In this document: in pieces, positions 55,869 to 63,610 of the stretch
Layout of the letters: each line of letters begins with the position of its first letter
How positions within the stretch are numbered: position 1 is the stretch's first letter
Source: Deltaproteobacteria bacterium
GTDB lineage: Bacteria > Myxococcota_A > UBA9042
Length of the DNA: 63,610 bases
NCBI GenBank assembly: GCA_016875335.1
Contig: VGRO01000009.1
Location: forward strand, 1-63,610
Reading direction: 5' to 3'
Program-made: the position numbers and the translations under genes
The notes under the pieces: model-generated
The model's input: the letters and a program-made list of their open reading frames with translations, nothing else
The model's database searches: none
What the model was told of the DNA's origin: nothing

Positions 55869-58800
55869 CTACTTGTCCGCGCGGACCACGATGTCGTCGA
55901 CGAAGGCGCCGGCGCCCGAATTGCTCGCGCAGTCGCCCGAATCGAATTGGAAGATCAACTGCACGTTCTTGCCGTGGAACGTGCTGATGTCAAAGGTGAC
56001 GTCGGCCCACTTCTTGTACAAGTTCGATTTGACCGGAAAGTAGTCGGTCTTGAGGTTGGTCCCGCCCACCTCCTGCACGGTGACCCAGAACTTGTCGTAG
56101 CTCGAACTGGTCTCGCCGTCAAAGTACGACTTGAAGCTCAAGAACGTCTTGGCGCCGGTCGCCGGCACCTTGATGTTGAAGGTCCCGGTCTTGGCGGTGC
56201 CCGACACCTTGCTCGTGCCGCTGGGACAGGTGAAGTTGTAGGCGCCGTTGACCAGGCCGTTGAAGTTCAGCGAGCAGTCGCCCGAGAAGTAGGCGGTGCC
56301 GGCGTCGGCGTTGACGCCCCAGCCGATGGCGTTGGCGTTGGCGACCGTGAACGCGCTGGCGTTGCCGCAGGTGATCATCTCGCCGTACACCGGCGGCGGC
56401 TGGGTGCTCAGTTGGGCATCATCGATGAACCAGCCCTTGCCGTCATTGTCAGTCGAATCCTTGGTATCGAAGTAGAAGCTCAATCGGACCTTCTTGCCCT
56501 TGATCCCGGTCAGGTCCACCCACGCCCAGCGCCAGCCGTTCTTGTGGTTGCCGGCCGAACTCAGTTGCACGTTGATCGGGTAGGTGACCTGGGCGTCGCC
56601 GCTGGCCTGCACCCAGCGCTGGTCGTAGAAGCCGGATTCCGTGTCCACGTACTCCTTGAAGAGCAACGTGACCGATCCGCTGCCTGCGTTGGTCAAGTTA
56701 ATGACGGGCGAGGTGGCGCGCTGCTGCACCAGGCCCGGGAACGACGAGCCATTGTTGACGTTGAGCGAGATCTTGTTGGTGCTGGTTGTATTGACCGACA
56801 CGATGTCGGGGGTCGCGTCGATGGCCCACACGCTGCCGTTGCTGTTGGCCGGGTCGAAGAGCCAGCCGTTGTTGTTGGCGGCGAACGGTTCGGTCCAGTC
56901 CGAGGTCGCCGTGATCGGCACCACAGGGCCGCCATAGACGTCCAGTTGGTCCACGAACACGCCCGCGCCGCTGTTGTCGATGCCGTCGTCCGTGTCGAAG
57001 CGGAAGCGAATCTGAAACTTCTTGCCGATCATCGCCTTGACGTCCACGGTCTGCATCTGCCAAGCGGCGCCCGCCGGCAATTGCTGCGAAACCGCGGTGG
57101 TGGCAAAGCCGTCGCTGCTGACCTCGACCCAGCAGCGGTCCAGGCCCGGCTCTTGCACGGCGACCCAACTGTAGAACACCAACGTCATCGCCGCCCCGCT
57201 GTATCCACTGGCGTCGACCAGGAACTTGCCATACGCCGTCGCCTTGATGGTCTGGACGCCGTCGCCGTAGGTGGTGCCATTGTTCAGGTTGAGCGAAGCC
57301 GCGCCAGTCAGCTTGCCCGGTGCGGCGGGGCTCGCGTCGGTGGCCCACTTGACGTTTGCGGTGCCGCCGTGGTTGACCCACAGCGGGTCGCTGAAGTCGA
57401 TGTTCGACTGGAACGGCAGCTTGTATTCGCCGCAGAGGCTGGTCGCGACGCCGAGCGCAAACTTGCAGTTGGCGGTCGCCGGATCGCACGAATCGGCGGT
57501 GCACGGGTTGCCGTCGTCGCACACCTTGGCCGGGCCGGCGACGCACTTGGCGTCCTTGCAGACATCGGGGCTCGTGCATTTGAGGCCGTCGTCGCACGGC
57601 GCTGCGTTGGCCGCGTTGGCGCACTTCTTGGCCACCTCGTCGCAGGCGTCGTTGGTGCAGCCGTTGCCATCGCCGCAGTCCTTGGCCACGCTGACCTGGC
57701 ACTTTCCGTCCTTGCAGGCGTCCTTCTCGGTGCAGAACTTGCCGTCGTCGCAGAGCGCCACGTTGTTGGCGACCTTGCAGCCTGTGATCTTGTCGCAGCT
57801 GTCGTCGGTGCACGGGTTGTTGTCGTTGCAGTTGAGCGCGCTCGCGCCCTTGCAGGCGCCCTTGCCGTCGCAGAAGTCGCCGAACGTGCACGCGTCGCCG
57901 TCCACGCACGGCTTGGTGTTGTTGGTGGTGCTGCACACGTTGTCCTTGCATCCGTCGTCGGTGCACGGGTTGTTGTCGTCGCAGTTCTTGCCGATGCCTG
58001 CGCACTTGCCGTTGGCGTCGCATTTGTCGCTGGCGGTGCAGGTGTTGCCGTCGTCGCAGGTGCCGCCCGCGGGGGCCGGTTTGTAGGCGCAGCCGGTCTT
58101 GGGGTCGCAGCTGTCGACCGTGCACACGTTCTTGTCGTCGCAGTTGACCGTTGGCTTGCCCTTGCAGGCACCCGCGGCGCAGGCGTCTTCGGTCGTACAC
58201 ACGTTGGCGTCGGTGCACTTGGCGGTGTTGGGCGTCGCCACGCAGCCTTTGGCCGTGTTGCAACTGTCGTCAGTACACAGGTTGCCGTCGTCGCAGACCT
58301 TGGGCTTGGTGCCCTGGCAGGCGCCGGCGCTGCACACGTCGCCCTCGGTGCACGGGTTCTTGTCGTCGCAGTTGTCGCTGTGGTTCTTGTGCTCGCAGCC
58401 CAGGCCGGCGTCACAAGTGTCGGCGGTACACGGGTTGCCGTCGTCGCACTTGTCGAGGGTCGTGCTCGGGGCGCACACCTTGTCCTTGCACACGTCGCCG
58501 ACCGTGCACTTGTTGCCGTCCTCGCACTTTGCGGTGTTGGCGGTGCTGCTGCACCCAACCTTTGCATCGCACTTGTCGTCGGTGCAGGGGTTGCCGTCGT
58601 CGCAGTTCAGGTTGGTGCCCGCACACTTGCCGGCCTTGCACGCGTCCTTTTGCGTGCACACCGAGTTGTCGTCGCACAACGTGTCGTCGGCCAGCGGCGA
58701 ACTCGCGCACTTGCCGGTGGCGTCGTCGCACGCGTCGAGCGTGCACTGGTTGCCGTCGTCGCAGACCACCGGCGTGCCGACGCAGACGCCGCTCTGGCAC

Positions 58801-60242
58801 ACGTCCTTGGTGGTGCACGCCGAGTCGTCCGAACACGTGGCGGTGTTGTTGGTGAACTTGCAGGTGCCGTTGGTGGTCTTGTCGCACAAGTCGTCGGTGC
58901 ACGGGTTCTTGTCGTCACACTTGATGTCTTCGCCGCCGCCGCACGCCTTGTCCTTGCACACGTCTTTTTGGGTGCAGGGGTTGCCGTCGTCGCACGGGTC
59001 GCCGTTGGCGACGGAGCTGCAGGTGTTGTTCGCACACTTCTCGTCGGTGCACGGGTTGCCGTCGTCTTCGCAGACCTTGCCCTTGCCGCTGCACACGCCC
59101 GCCGTGCATTTGTCGTCGAGCGTGCAAGTGTTGTCGTCGTTGCAGGGCGCCGCGTCGTTGTTGCTGGCGGTACAGCCGGTCGACAGGTCACAGCTGTCCT
59201 TGGTGCATGGGTTCTTGTCGTCGCAGTCGGTGGCCTTGCCGGTGCATTTGCCGGCTGCGCAGGCATCGCCGGTGGTGCACGCGTTGGCGTCGTCGCAGGC
59301 CGCGGCGTCGGCGGAAGGCGCGTTGGCGCAGCCGGTCTTCGCGTCGCAACTGTCGCTGGTGCACGGATTCTTGTCGTCGCACACGGTGGGCGTGCCCGCG
59401 GCGCACAGACCGGTCGCGCACAAGTCGCCAGTGGTGCACTTGGAGCCGTCCTCGCAGCCCGCCGTGTTGTTGGCGTGCAGGCAGCCCTTGGTGCCTTTGG
59501 CGGCGTCCAGCACGCCGCAGCTGTCGTCGGTGCACGGGTTGCCATCATCGCACTTGTCGCTGGCGCCCGGTACGCACTTTGCGTCCTTGCAGGCGTCCGC
59601 CAAGGTGCATGCGTCGCCGTCGCTGCACTGCGCGGTGTTGGCGACGTTGGCGCAGCCCTTGGCAGGGTCGCAGCTGTCGTCGGTGCAGTCGTTCTTGTCG
59701 TCGCACACCTTGCTCGCGCCGTCGCACTTGCCGCCAGCGCACACGTCGCCTTCCGTGCAGGCATTGCCGTCGTCGCAGGTCGCGCCATCTGCGACCGGCT
59801 TGTCGCCGCACTTGCCGGTGCCGACATCGCACGCGGCCACGTGGCAGGCTGCGCTGGCTGGCGGGCAGTCCTTGTCCGCCTTGCAGCCGGCGGGCGCGGT
59901 GTCTTCGGGGGTGGTGGTGTCGGGGCCGCTGCCGGTGTCGTCGGGCGTGGTCTCGGTAGCGGTGACGTCGCTGCCCGCGGTGTCGCCGTCGGGCGTGGCG
60001 GTCTCTGCGCCCGCGTCGGTGCCCGCCGTGGTGGTGTCGGCGGTGGTGGTGTCGACCACCGCGTCGGTGCCGCCGCCGGTCACGTCGCCGCCGGTCACGT
60101 TGCCATCGCCGGTGCCCGCGCCTCCGGTGCCGCCCGATCCGGCGCTGCCGTCGCCGCCCACGCACGCGGGTACGGCCAGCAGAGCCAAGAGCGAAAGGAC
60201 GAGGGCCGCGCGGCGGCGGACGAGCGAGATGGGCAGGATCAT
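55869..60242 (-). CDS. giant cysteine-rich lipoprotein with 30 alternating repeats
   Basis: This 1457-residue protein has a signal ending in AVPAC (Cys27) and a Gly/Asp/Thr-rich linker to about residue 125. Thirty Cys-rich units of 23-32 residues follow. They alternate without exception between CTxxDxC (B) and CTxDxC (A) forms, giving 15 dyads. After the repeats (from about residue 940) come three jelly-roll domains of 150-170 residues resembling MAM/CBM modules (for example GKKFQIRFRFDTDDGIDNSG, VRLSFYFDTKDSTDNDGKGW and VQLIFQFDSGDCASNSGAG). It should stand out from the cell surface. GGAG lies eight bases before the ATG, and a strong promoter lies 85 bp upstream. Confidence 0.85.
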   Translation of the reverse strand: MILPISLVRRRAALVLSLLALLAVPACVGGDGSAGSGGTGGAGTGDGNVTGGDVTGGGTDAVVDTTTADTTTAGTDAGAETATPDGDTAGSDVTATETTPDDTGSGPDTTTPEDTAPAGCKADKDCPPASAACHVAACDVGTGKCGDKPVADGATCDDGNACTEGDVCAGGKCDGASKVCDDKNDCTDDSCDPAKGCANVANTAQCSDGDACTLADACKDAKCVPGASDKCDDGNPCTDDSCGVLDAAKGTKGCLHANNTAGCEDGSKCTTGDLCATGLCAAGTPTVCDDKNPCTSDSCDAKTGCANAPSADAAACDDANACTTGDACAAGKCTGKATDCDDKNPCTKDSCDLSTGCTASNNDAAPCNDDNTCTLDDKCTAGVCSGKGKVCEDDGNPCTDEKCANNTCSSVANGDPCDDGNPCTQKDVCKDKACGGGEDIKCDDKNPCTDDLCDKTTNGTCKFTNNTATCSDDSACTTKDVCQSGVCVGTPVVCDDGNQCTLDACDDATGKCASSPLADDTLCDDNSVCTQKDACKAGKCAGTNLNCDDGNPCTDDKCDAKVGCSSTANTAKCEDGNKCTVGDVCKDKVCAPSTTLDKCDDGNPCTADTCDAGLGCEHKNHSDNCDDKNPCTEGDVCSAGACQGTKPKVCDDGNLCTDDSCNTAKGCVATPNTAKCTDANVCTTEDACAAGACKGKPTVNCDDKNVCTVDSCDPKTGCAYKPAPAGGTCDDGNTCTASDKCDANGKCAGIGKNCDDNNPCTDDGCKDNVCSTTNNTKPCVDGDACTFGDFCDGKGACKGASALNCNDNNPCTDDSCDKITGCKVANNVALCDDGKFCTEKDACKDGKCQVSVAKDCGDGNGCTNDACDEVAKKCANAANAAPCDDGLKCTSPDVCKDAKCVAGPAKVCDDGNPCTADSCDPATANCKFALGVATSLCGEYKLPFQSNIDFSDPLWVNHGGTANVKWATDASPAAPGKLTGAASLNLNNGTTYGDGVQTIKATAYGKFLVDASGYSGAAMTLVFYSWVAVQEPGLDRCWVEVSSDGFATTAVSQQLPAGAAWQMQTVDVKAMIGKKFQIRFRFDTDDGIDNSGAGVFVDQLDVYGGPVVPITATSDWTEPFAANNNGWLFDPANSNGSVWAIDATPDIVSVNTTSTNKISLNVNNGSSFPGLVQQRATSPVINLTNAGSGSVTLLFKEYVDTESGFYDQRWVQASGDAQVTYPINVQLSSAGNHKNGWRWAWVDLTGIKGKKVRLSFYFDTKDSTDNDGKGWFIDDAQLSTQPPPVYGEMITCGNASAFTVANANAIGWGVNADAGTAYFSGDCSLNFNGLVNGAYNFTCPSGTSKVSGTAKTGTFNIKVPATGAKTFLSFKSYFDGETSSSYDKFWVTVQEVGGTNLKTDYFPVKSNLYKKWADVTFDISTFHGKNVQLIFQFDSGDCASNSGAGAFVDDIVVRADK

Positions 60243-60326
60243 CGGCAGGGCTCCGAGCGGGAGGGCAGGCGTGCGGCGGCGGGGCCGGCAGGGGCCGCGC
60301 GGACAACACCGCGACGCAAGGCCCGT

Positions 60327-60354
60327 ATTGTACGGCCAACCGGGTACGGGTCAA
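60327..60354 (-). promoter_or_regulatory. sigma70-type promoter of the giant lipoprotein gene
   Basis: On the minus strand TTGACC (60354-60349) and TACAAT (60332-60327) are separated by 16 bases. This is the best promoter match in the window. Transcription would start near 60320, giving a 5' UTR of about 78 bases before the ATG at 60242. Confidence 0.65.
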
Positions 60355-60355
60355 G

Positions 60356-60374
60356 GCAATGACGCATTGCGTCA
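60356..60374. promoter_or_regulatory. two overlapping palindromes abutting the -35
   Basis: GCAATG-ACG-CATTGC (60356-60370) and TGACGCA-T-TGCGTCA (60360-60374) overlap and end one base from the -35 of the promoter above. Such a position suits an activator-binding site. Confidence 0.5.
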
Positions 60375-60434
60375 GCCGGGCTTGGCCGCCAGCGATCGAC
60401 GTGCGAGGCCCATCGCAGTGGGCCGAGGGGCGCC

Positions 60435-62990
60435 TTATTCGAAGTCGACCTTGTCGAAAAGCACGGCAGTATCGTAGATCGAGTCGCCGACGTCGGTGGC
60501 AAAGAAGCTGAGCAGCACCGAACCGTTGCCGGCGAACGGCGAGATGTCCTTGCTGCCCATCACCCACGGCGTCATGAACACCCCGCCCTTGTCGAAGCTG
60601 ACGTCCGCCGGCGTCAAGCCCTTGAACTGGCCGCCGCCGTCGCACAGGTCGTCGACCTTGGCGTTGACGACGGTGATCGAGGCGGCCTTGCCATTGACGA
60701 CGCCGTCGAGCCGGGCCGTGAACGCGTCCTGGTAGGGCGAACCACAGTACTCCTTGAACTCCTCGGAGTAGTACTTCCACCAGAACGAGAACTTGGTCTT
60801 GCCGCTCGGGATGCAGAAGCGCTGCTCGACCTTTCCGACCTGCGCGGTGTAGCCCAAGCCGGTGGAGATGATGCCCATGAACTTGCCGGCGACCGGCACC
60901 GTTGAACCCAGGCGCGAGATCACCCGGCCGTCGCCGCTCTTGATCCAGCCCTGCAGGTTGCCGGTCTCCCACGAGGGGTTGAGGATGTCGCTGTGGAAGG
61001 CGTCCAGGTTCTGGGCCCCCACCAGTTGGAACCAGGTGCCCGGGTTGGCGGCGTCTTCGAGTTGCACGTGGGCCACGCCAGACAGCTTCTTGCCCTCGAC
61101 GATGTTCTGCAAGAACGTGGTGCCCCACTTGGTGGCGAACTCGTTGGACACCGCGCCGTTGAAGCCGGCCACCGCCGCCGCGCCCGCGGCGAAAAACTCG
61201 CCGGCCATGCTGCCGTTCCACAGGCTGCGGCATGCGCCCAGGTAGACGAGGCTGCGCGGGTACGGCTCTTCGGCGTGGCGCTTGACGAAGGTGGGCAGGA
61301 TGCCATAGGTGCCGTCTGCGCCGAGCACCACGCGGCCGCGCCGCACGTCGGCGGTCAAGTGGTCGACGCACACGCCGTTGCCGCCCGACTGGTTGATGAC
61401 ACACTCCAATTCGGGTCCGCACGCCTTGGTTTCGCTGCAACTTGCGCCGCTGCCCACTGAACCGAAATAGCTGCAATTGACCTTGTGGCCCGTCCACACC
61501 ACCTCTTGCGCGCCCGGGTGGCGCCAGTCGTAGGCGGCCTTGGCGGTCGGCGACAAGTCCGCAAACAGCGCGTCGCCGTGGCTGGCGATGGCGACGATGC
61601 CGTAGTGGTACAGGTTGCGCAGCCAGCGGAAATCCGCCTTGTCGTCCTTGTGGGCGTCCGGCGTGTAGGCGGGGCACTTGGTCTTTTGCAGGGTGCTGCT
61701 GAAGGCGCTGATCTCGTCGGCGCCAAACTCGGCCGCATAGGGATCGAGCAGCAGGGCCCGCTTGGACTGCACCTGCACCGTGGCCAGCGCCAGGTTGTCG
61801 GTCGAGGCACCCGAATCGCCCGTCGCTCCGCGGTTGCCGGGCTTGACCAACGGCACGGCACCCAACAGGCCCGACTTGAAGCGCACCCACGCGCTGCCGC
61901 CCGGACCCGATCCGGCCTCGTCGACCGCCGGATTGGCCTTGAGCGCGTCGACCACCGCAGAAGGCCCGCCGTCGGCGACCTTCTTGGCCGCGGCGAGCGC
62001 CTGCAAGGCGTCGGTGCACTCGGCGCTGGCGACTTCGGCGACCACGTCGATGGCCAACACGTCGCTGTACGCCGTCATGGTCTGGCCGTTGAGCGACACC
62101 TGCACGGTCGCGCGCAGCCGCGCGGTGCCGGGTTGGGCGTCGTTGACCGTGATTTTGCGCGTGTACAGGCCGTCGCCCTTGATTTCGTCGCCGCTCGTAT
62201 TCAGAGCGCCGTCGTCGGTCATCTCGCCGAAGGTCGTCAGCGTATTGCCGTCCGCATCCACGCGGAGGAGCTTGACGCTGCCCTTGACGACGTTGGTGGC
62301 CTTGCCGATGGCGGCGACTGCGTGGATGGCCGTGGTCTTGCCCGCCTTGGCGACCCGCGGGTTGGCGCGCAGCCGATCCTGGAAGGTGAAGGCCGGGTTG
62401 TAGGTGATGACCAGGGTGTCGGTCACGGTCTGCTTGGCGTTCTTGGCGGTGACCGTGACCACGTTGTCGCCGGCGACCAGGGCAATCGGATCGGTTTGGA
62501 AGAAGGGCGCACCGTGGGCCGCTCCGCTGCCGCCGGCTTCGGTGGTCCACGTCACCGAGTCCGCGCCGCCGAAAAGCACGCCTGCGACCTCGACGATCGA
62601 ACCCGACACGATGGCGTGCCCGCGACCGCTTGGTCCGACGATGCGCACCCGCAACTCCTCGGACGGGTAGCCAGCGTACTTTGCGTTGACCTTGGGCCCG
62701 CCGGTGCCGCCCGAGCCCGTGGTGGCGTCGGCCGTCGGGTTGGTGGTGCCGCCGCCATCGCCGCCGGTCGTGCCAGCGCCGTCCTTGTCGGCGCCGCCCG
62801 AACCGCCGCCATCGCCGGCCGTCGCCCCGCCGTCGCCACCGCCACGGGTCGCGCCATCGAGACCGACGCCGGGGTTGCCGTTGCCGTCGAGCACGAAGGC
62901 CCCGCCCGCCGAAGGACCGGGGGTGCTGCTTCCGACGCACGCGGAAAAGGCCAGCGCAGCGGTGACGACGGCCAAGGGACGTGCAAACAT
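60435..62990 (-). CDS. lipoprotein with caspase-like (clan CD) His/Cys motif
   Basis: This 851-residue protein has a signal ending in AFSAC (Cys18) and a Gly/Asp/Thr-rich linker (20-100). Two beta domains follow (about 110-320; Ig or PKD-like). A central domain has the patterns LYHYGIVAIASHGDALF (H471) and LVYLGACRSLWNGSMAGEFFAAGA (C587), which match the His and Cys strands of clan CD cysteine peptidases. About 115 residues separate the two, longer than usual, and the insert has six Cys. The C-terminal 190 residues form a jelly-roll domain. GAGG precedes the ATG. The catalytic assignment is inference. Confidence 0.7.
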   Translation of the reverse strand: MFARPLAVVTAALAFSACVGSSTPGPSAGGAFVLDGNGNPGVGLDGATRGGGDGGATAGDGGGSGGADKDGAGTTGGDGGGTTNPTADATTGSGGTGGPKVNAKYAGYPSEELRVRIVGPSGRGHAIVSGSIVEVAGVLFGGADSVTWTTEAGGSGAAHGAPFFQTDPIALVAGDNVVTVTAKNAKQTVTDTLVITYNPAFTFQDRLRANPRVAKAGKTTAIHAVAAIGKATNVVKGSVKLLRVDADGNTLTTFGEMTDDGALNTSGDEIKGDGLYTRKITVNDAQPGTARLRATVQVSLNGQTMTAYSDVLAIDVVAEVASAECTDALQALAAAKKVADGGPSAVVDALKANPAVDEAGSGPGGSAWVRFKSGLLGAVPLVKPGNRGATGDSGASTDNLALATVQVQSKRALLLDPYAAEFGADEISAFSSTLQKTKCPAYTPDAHKDDKADFRWLRNLYHYGIVAIASHGDALFADLSPTAKAAYDWRHPGAQEVVWTGHKVNCSYFGSVGSGASCSETKACGPELECVINQSGGNGVCVDHLTADVRRGRVVLGADGTYGILPTFVKRHAEEPYPRSLVYLGACRSLWNGSMAGEFFAAGAAAVAGFNGAVSNEFATKWGTTFLQNIVEGKKLSGVAHVQLEDAANPGTWFQLVGAQNLDAFHSDILNPSWETGNLQGWIKSGDGRVISRLGSTVPVAGKFMGIISTGLGYTAQVGKVEQRFCIPSGKTKFSFWWKYYSEEFKEYCGSPYQDAFTARLDGVVNGKAASITVVNAKVDDLCDGGGQFKGLTPADVSFDKGGVFMTPWVMGSKDISPFAGNGSVLLSFFATDVGDSIYDTAVLFDKVDFE

Positions 62991-63072
62991 GGGGGACCTC
63001 GCCGCACGGGGCGGCTGCGGGCAGGGGTTGGAGCGCGCGGAGCCGGGGCATTCGAACGGGCAATCCGGCTCA

Positions 63073-63137
63073 AACAGGTACCGCGCGGGAACAGGTGATC
63101 GCGCGCGAACAGGTGACCGCGCGCGAACAGGTTGTCG
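63073..63137. repeat. four AACAGGT direct repeats between divergent genes
   Basis: AACAGGT recurs at 63073, 63090, 63108 and 63126, spaced 17, 18 and 18 bases. The intervals are GC alternations (GCGCGCG). The array lies in the 265-bp divergent region between the clan CD-like lipoprotein gene and the RNA methyltransferase gene and may be a regulatory binding array. Confidence 0.75.
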
Positions 63138-63255
63138 CGCCTTGCACTTCGATCGGGCGCAGGTCCAAGCGCGGGGCGCCTCTGCGGCGGCTGGAAGACA
63201 AGTGCTCGAAAATACAAGAATCCACCCCGAGGGGCGGGCGATACAGGATAGCCAC

Positions 63256-63610
63256 GTGGTCGCGGACCGTCAAACGGTTTTCGCAGCCCCGGCCGCGCAC
63301 CGGGGCGCCTTGCTCCCGCGCAGCGGCCGTGGCCGTCCACCGGCGGTGGGCGACCCGCTGGTGGCGTGGATGGCCACACTGCCGGGACTGGTCGAGGTCA
63401 CCGCCGCCGAGCTGCGCAGCTTGGGACTGCGGCCCAGCCCCGCGCGCGGCGGCGTGCAGGCCGAGCTGCCCGCCGGCAGCCTGTCCAAATTGCTCAGCCT
63501 GCTGCGCACGCCTGAACAATTGCTCATCGAATTCGGCCAGGCCGACGTGGCCGGCGTTGCGGGCCTCGGCGATCTAGCCCAGGCGCTGCGCGCGACCGGG
63601 TGGCTCGTCG
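63256..63610 (+). CDS. THUMP-domain RNA methyltransferase-like protein (partial)
   Basis: The frame from GTG 63256 is open for 118 codons to the window edge, with AGGA seven bases upstream. After a basic N terminus it reads MATLPGLVEVTAAELRSLGL, RGGVQAELPAGSL and LRTPEQLLIEFGQ. This is the usual start of the ferredoxin-like/THUMP region of RlmL- or Trm-type class I methyltransferases that modify guanosine in RNA. The catalytic domain lies beyond the window. A downstream ATG at 63370 is a possible alternative start. Confidence 0.7.
   Translation, partial: MVADRQTVFAAPAAHRGALLPRSGRGRPPAVGDPLVAWMATLPGLVEVTAAELRSLGLRPSPARGGVQAELPAGSLSKLLSLLRTPEQLLIEFGQADVAGVAGLGDLAQALRATGWLV

Noticed and set aside
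55839-60362. A plus-strand open frame of about 1500 codons antisense to the giant Cys-rich gene
   Set aside because: It mirrors the GC-rich repeats and has no start signal or recognisable domain, whereas the minus frame has signal peptide, promoter and ordered repeats.
63073-63137. Short CRISPR-like array
   Set aside because: Only a 7-bp core repeats and the intervals are near-identical GC alternations, not unique spacers.

Overview
The window is uniformly very GC-rich and reads as chromosomal DNA of a Gram-negative bacterium of the Myxococcota (former Deltaproteobacteria) type. The case rests on a GH18 protein ending in a MYXO-CTERM-like sorting tail, giant cysteine-rich repeat lipoproteins with CDDGNPCT-type units, a cNMP-binding Ser/Thr protein kinase, a TSP3-repeat OmpA-like porin and many outer-membrane-type lipoproteins. 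Genes are tightly packed, with ATGA, GTGA and TGATG overlaps. I found no tRNA, rRNA, CRISPR array or complete insertion sequence.

Layout. 1-3.9 kb: a partial PilZ-like gene, then a plus-strand run with a lipoprotein, a decaprenyl-phosphate phosphoribosyltransferase homologue and two exported proteins. 3.9-6.7 kb: a minus-strand operon of enolase, two small lipoproteins and a GspC/PDZ-like protein. 7.1-11 kb: exonuclease III, a HEAT-like protein flanked by two copies of a 57-bp palindromic element, and a TSP3/OmpA outer-membrane protein, with a dense palindrome cluster at 9.26-9.56 kb. 11.5-20.5 kb: eight envelope genes in two convergent arms. These are a CHASE2-adenylate cyclase, a putative DUF4384 protein, a two-TM protein and a Cys-rich lipoprotein facing four lipoproteins, one of which is a CHAT caspase-like protein. 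This is the best candidate for a little-described system. 20.6-22.6 kb: a Cys-rich repeat lipoprotein with a recognisable promoter.

23.2-33.7 kb: a complete nuoABCDHIJKLMN operon (complex I without nuoE, F and G) followed by a 2[4Fe-4S] ferredoxin. NuoI carries an unusual Val-Pro repeat tail. 34.2-37.8 kb: a cNMP-binding Ser/Thr kinase with an unknown downstream gene, and a membrane metallophosphoesterase. 38-41.1 kb: an overlapping GH18 protein and a LysA-like decarboxylase. 41.3-46.7 kb: a large Cys-rich lipoprotein, a P-domain-like surface protein and a frameshifted CHAT pseudogene. 46.8-51.7 kb: an STT3-like protein, then a PlsC acyltransferase overlapping a Spinster-like MFS transporter, which together resemble a lysophospholipid recycling pair. 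51.8-55.7 kb: a lepB-pyrR-pyrB-pyrC' operon whose dihydroorotase-like product lacks the HxH metal motif. 55.9-63 kb: a 1457-residue Cys-rich lipoprotein with 30 strictly alternating repeat units and a clear promoter, and a lipoprotein with a probable caspase-like His/Cys pair. The right edge cuts a THUMP-type RNA methyltransferase gene.

Themes. Much of the window serves the cell envelope: lipoproteins, surface repeats, sorting, signal peptidase and lipid handling. Three separate loci carry caspase-fold (CHAT or clan CD-like) sequences, all with lipoprotein-type N termini. Function statements come from reading motifs; no database search was possible.
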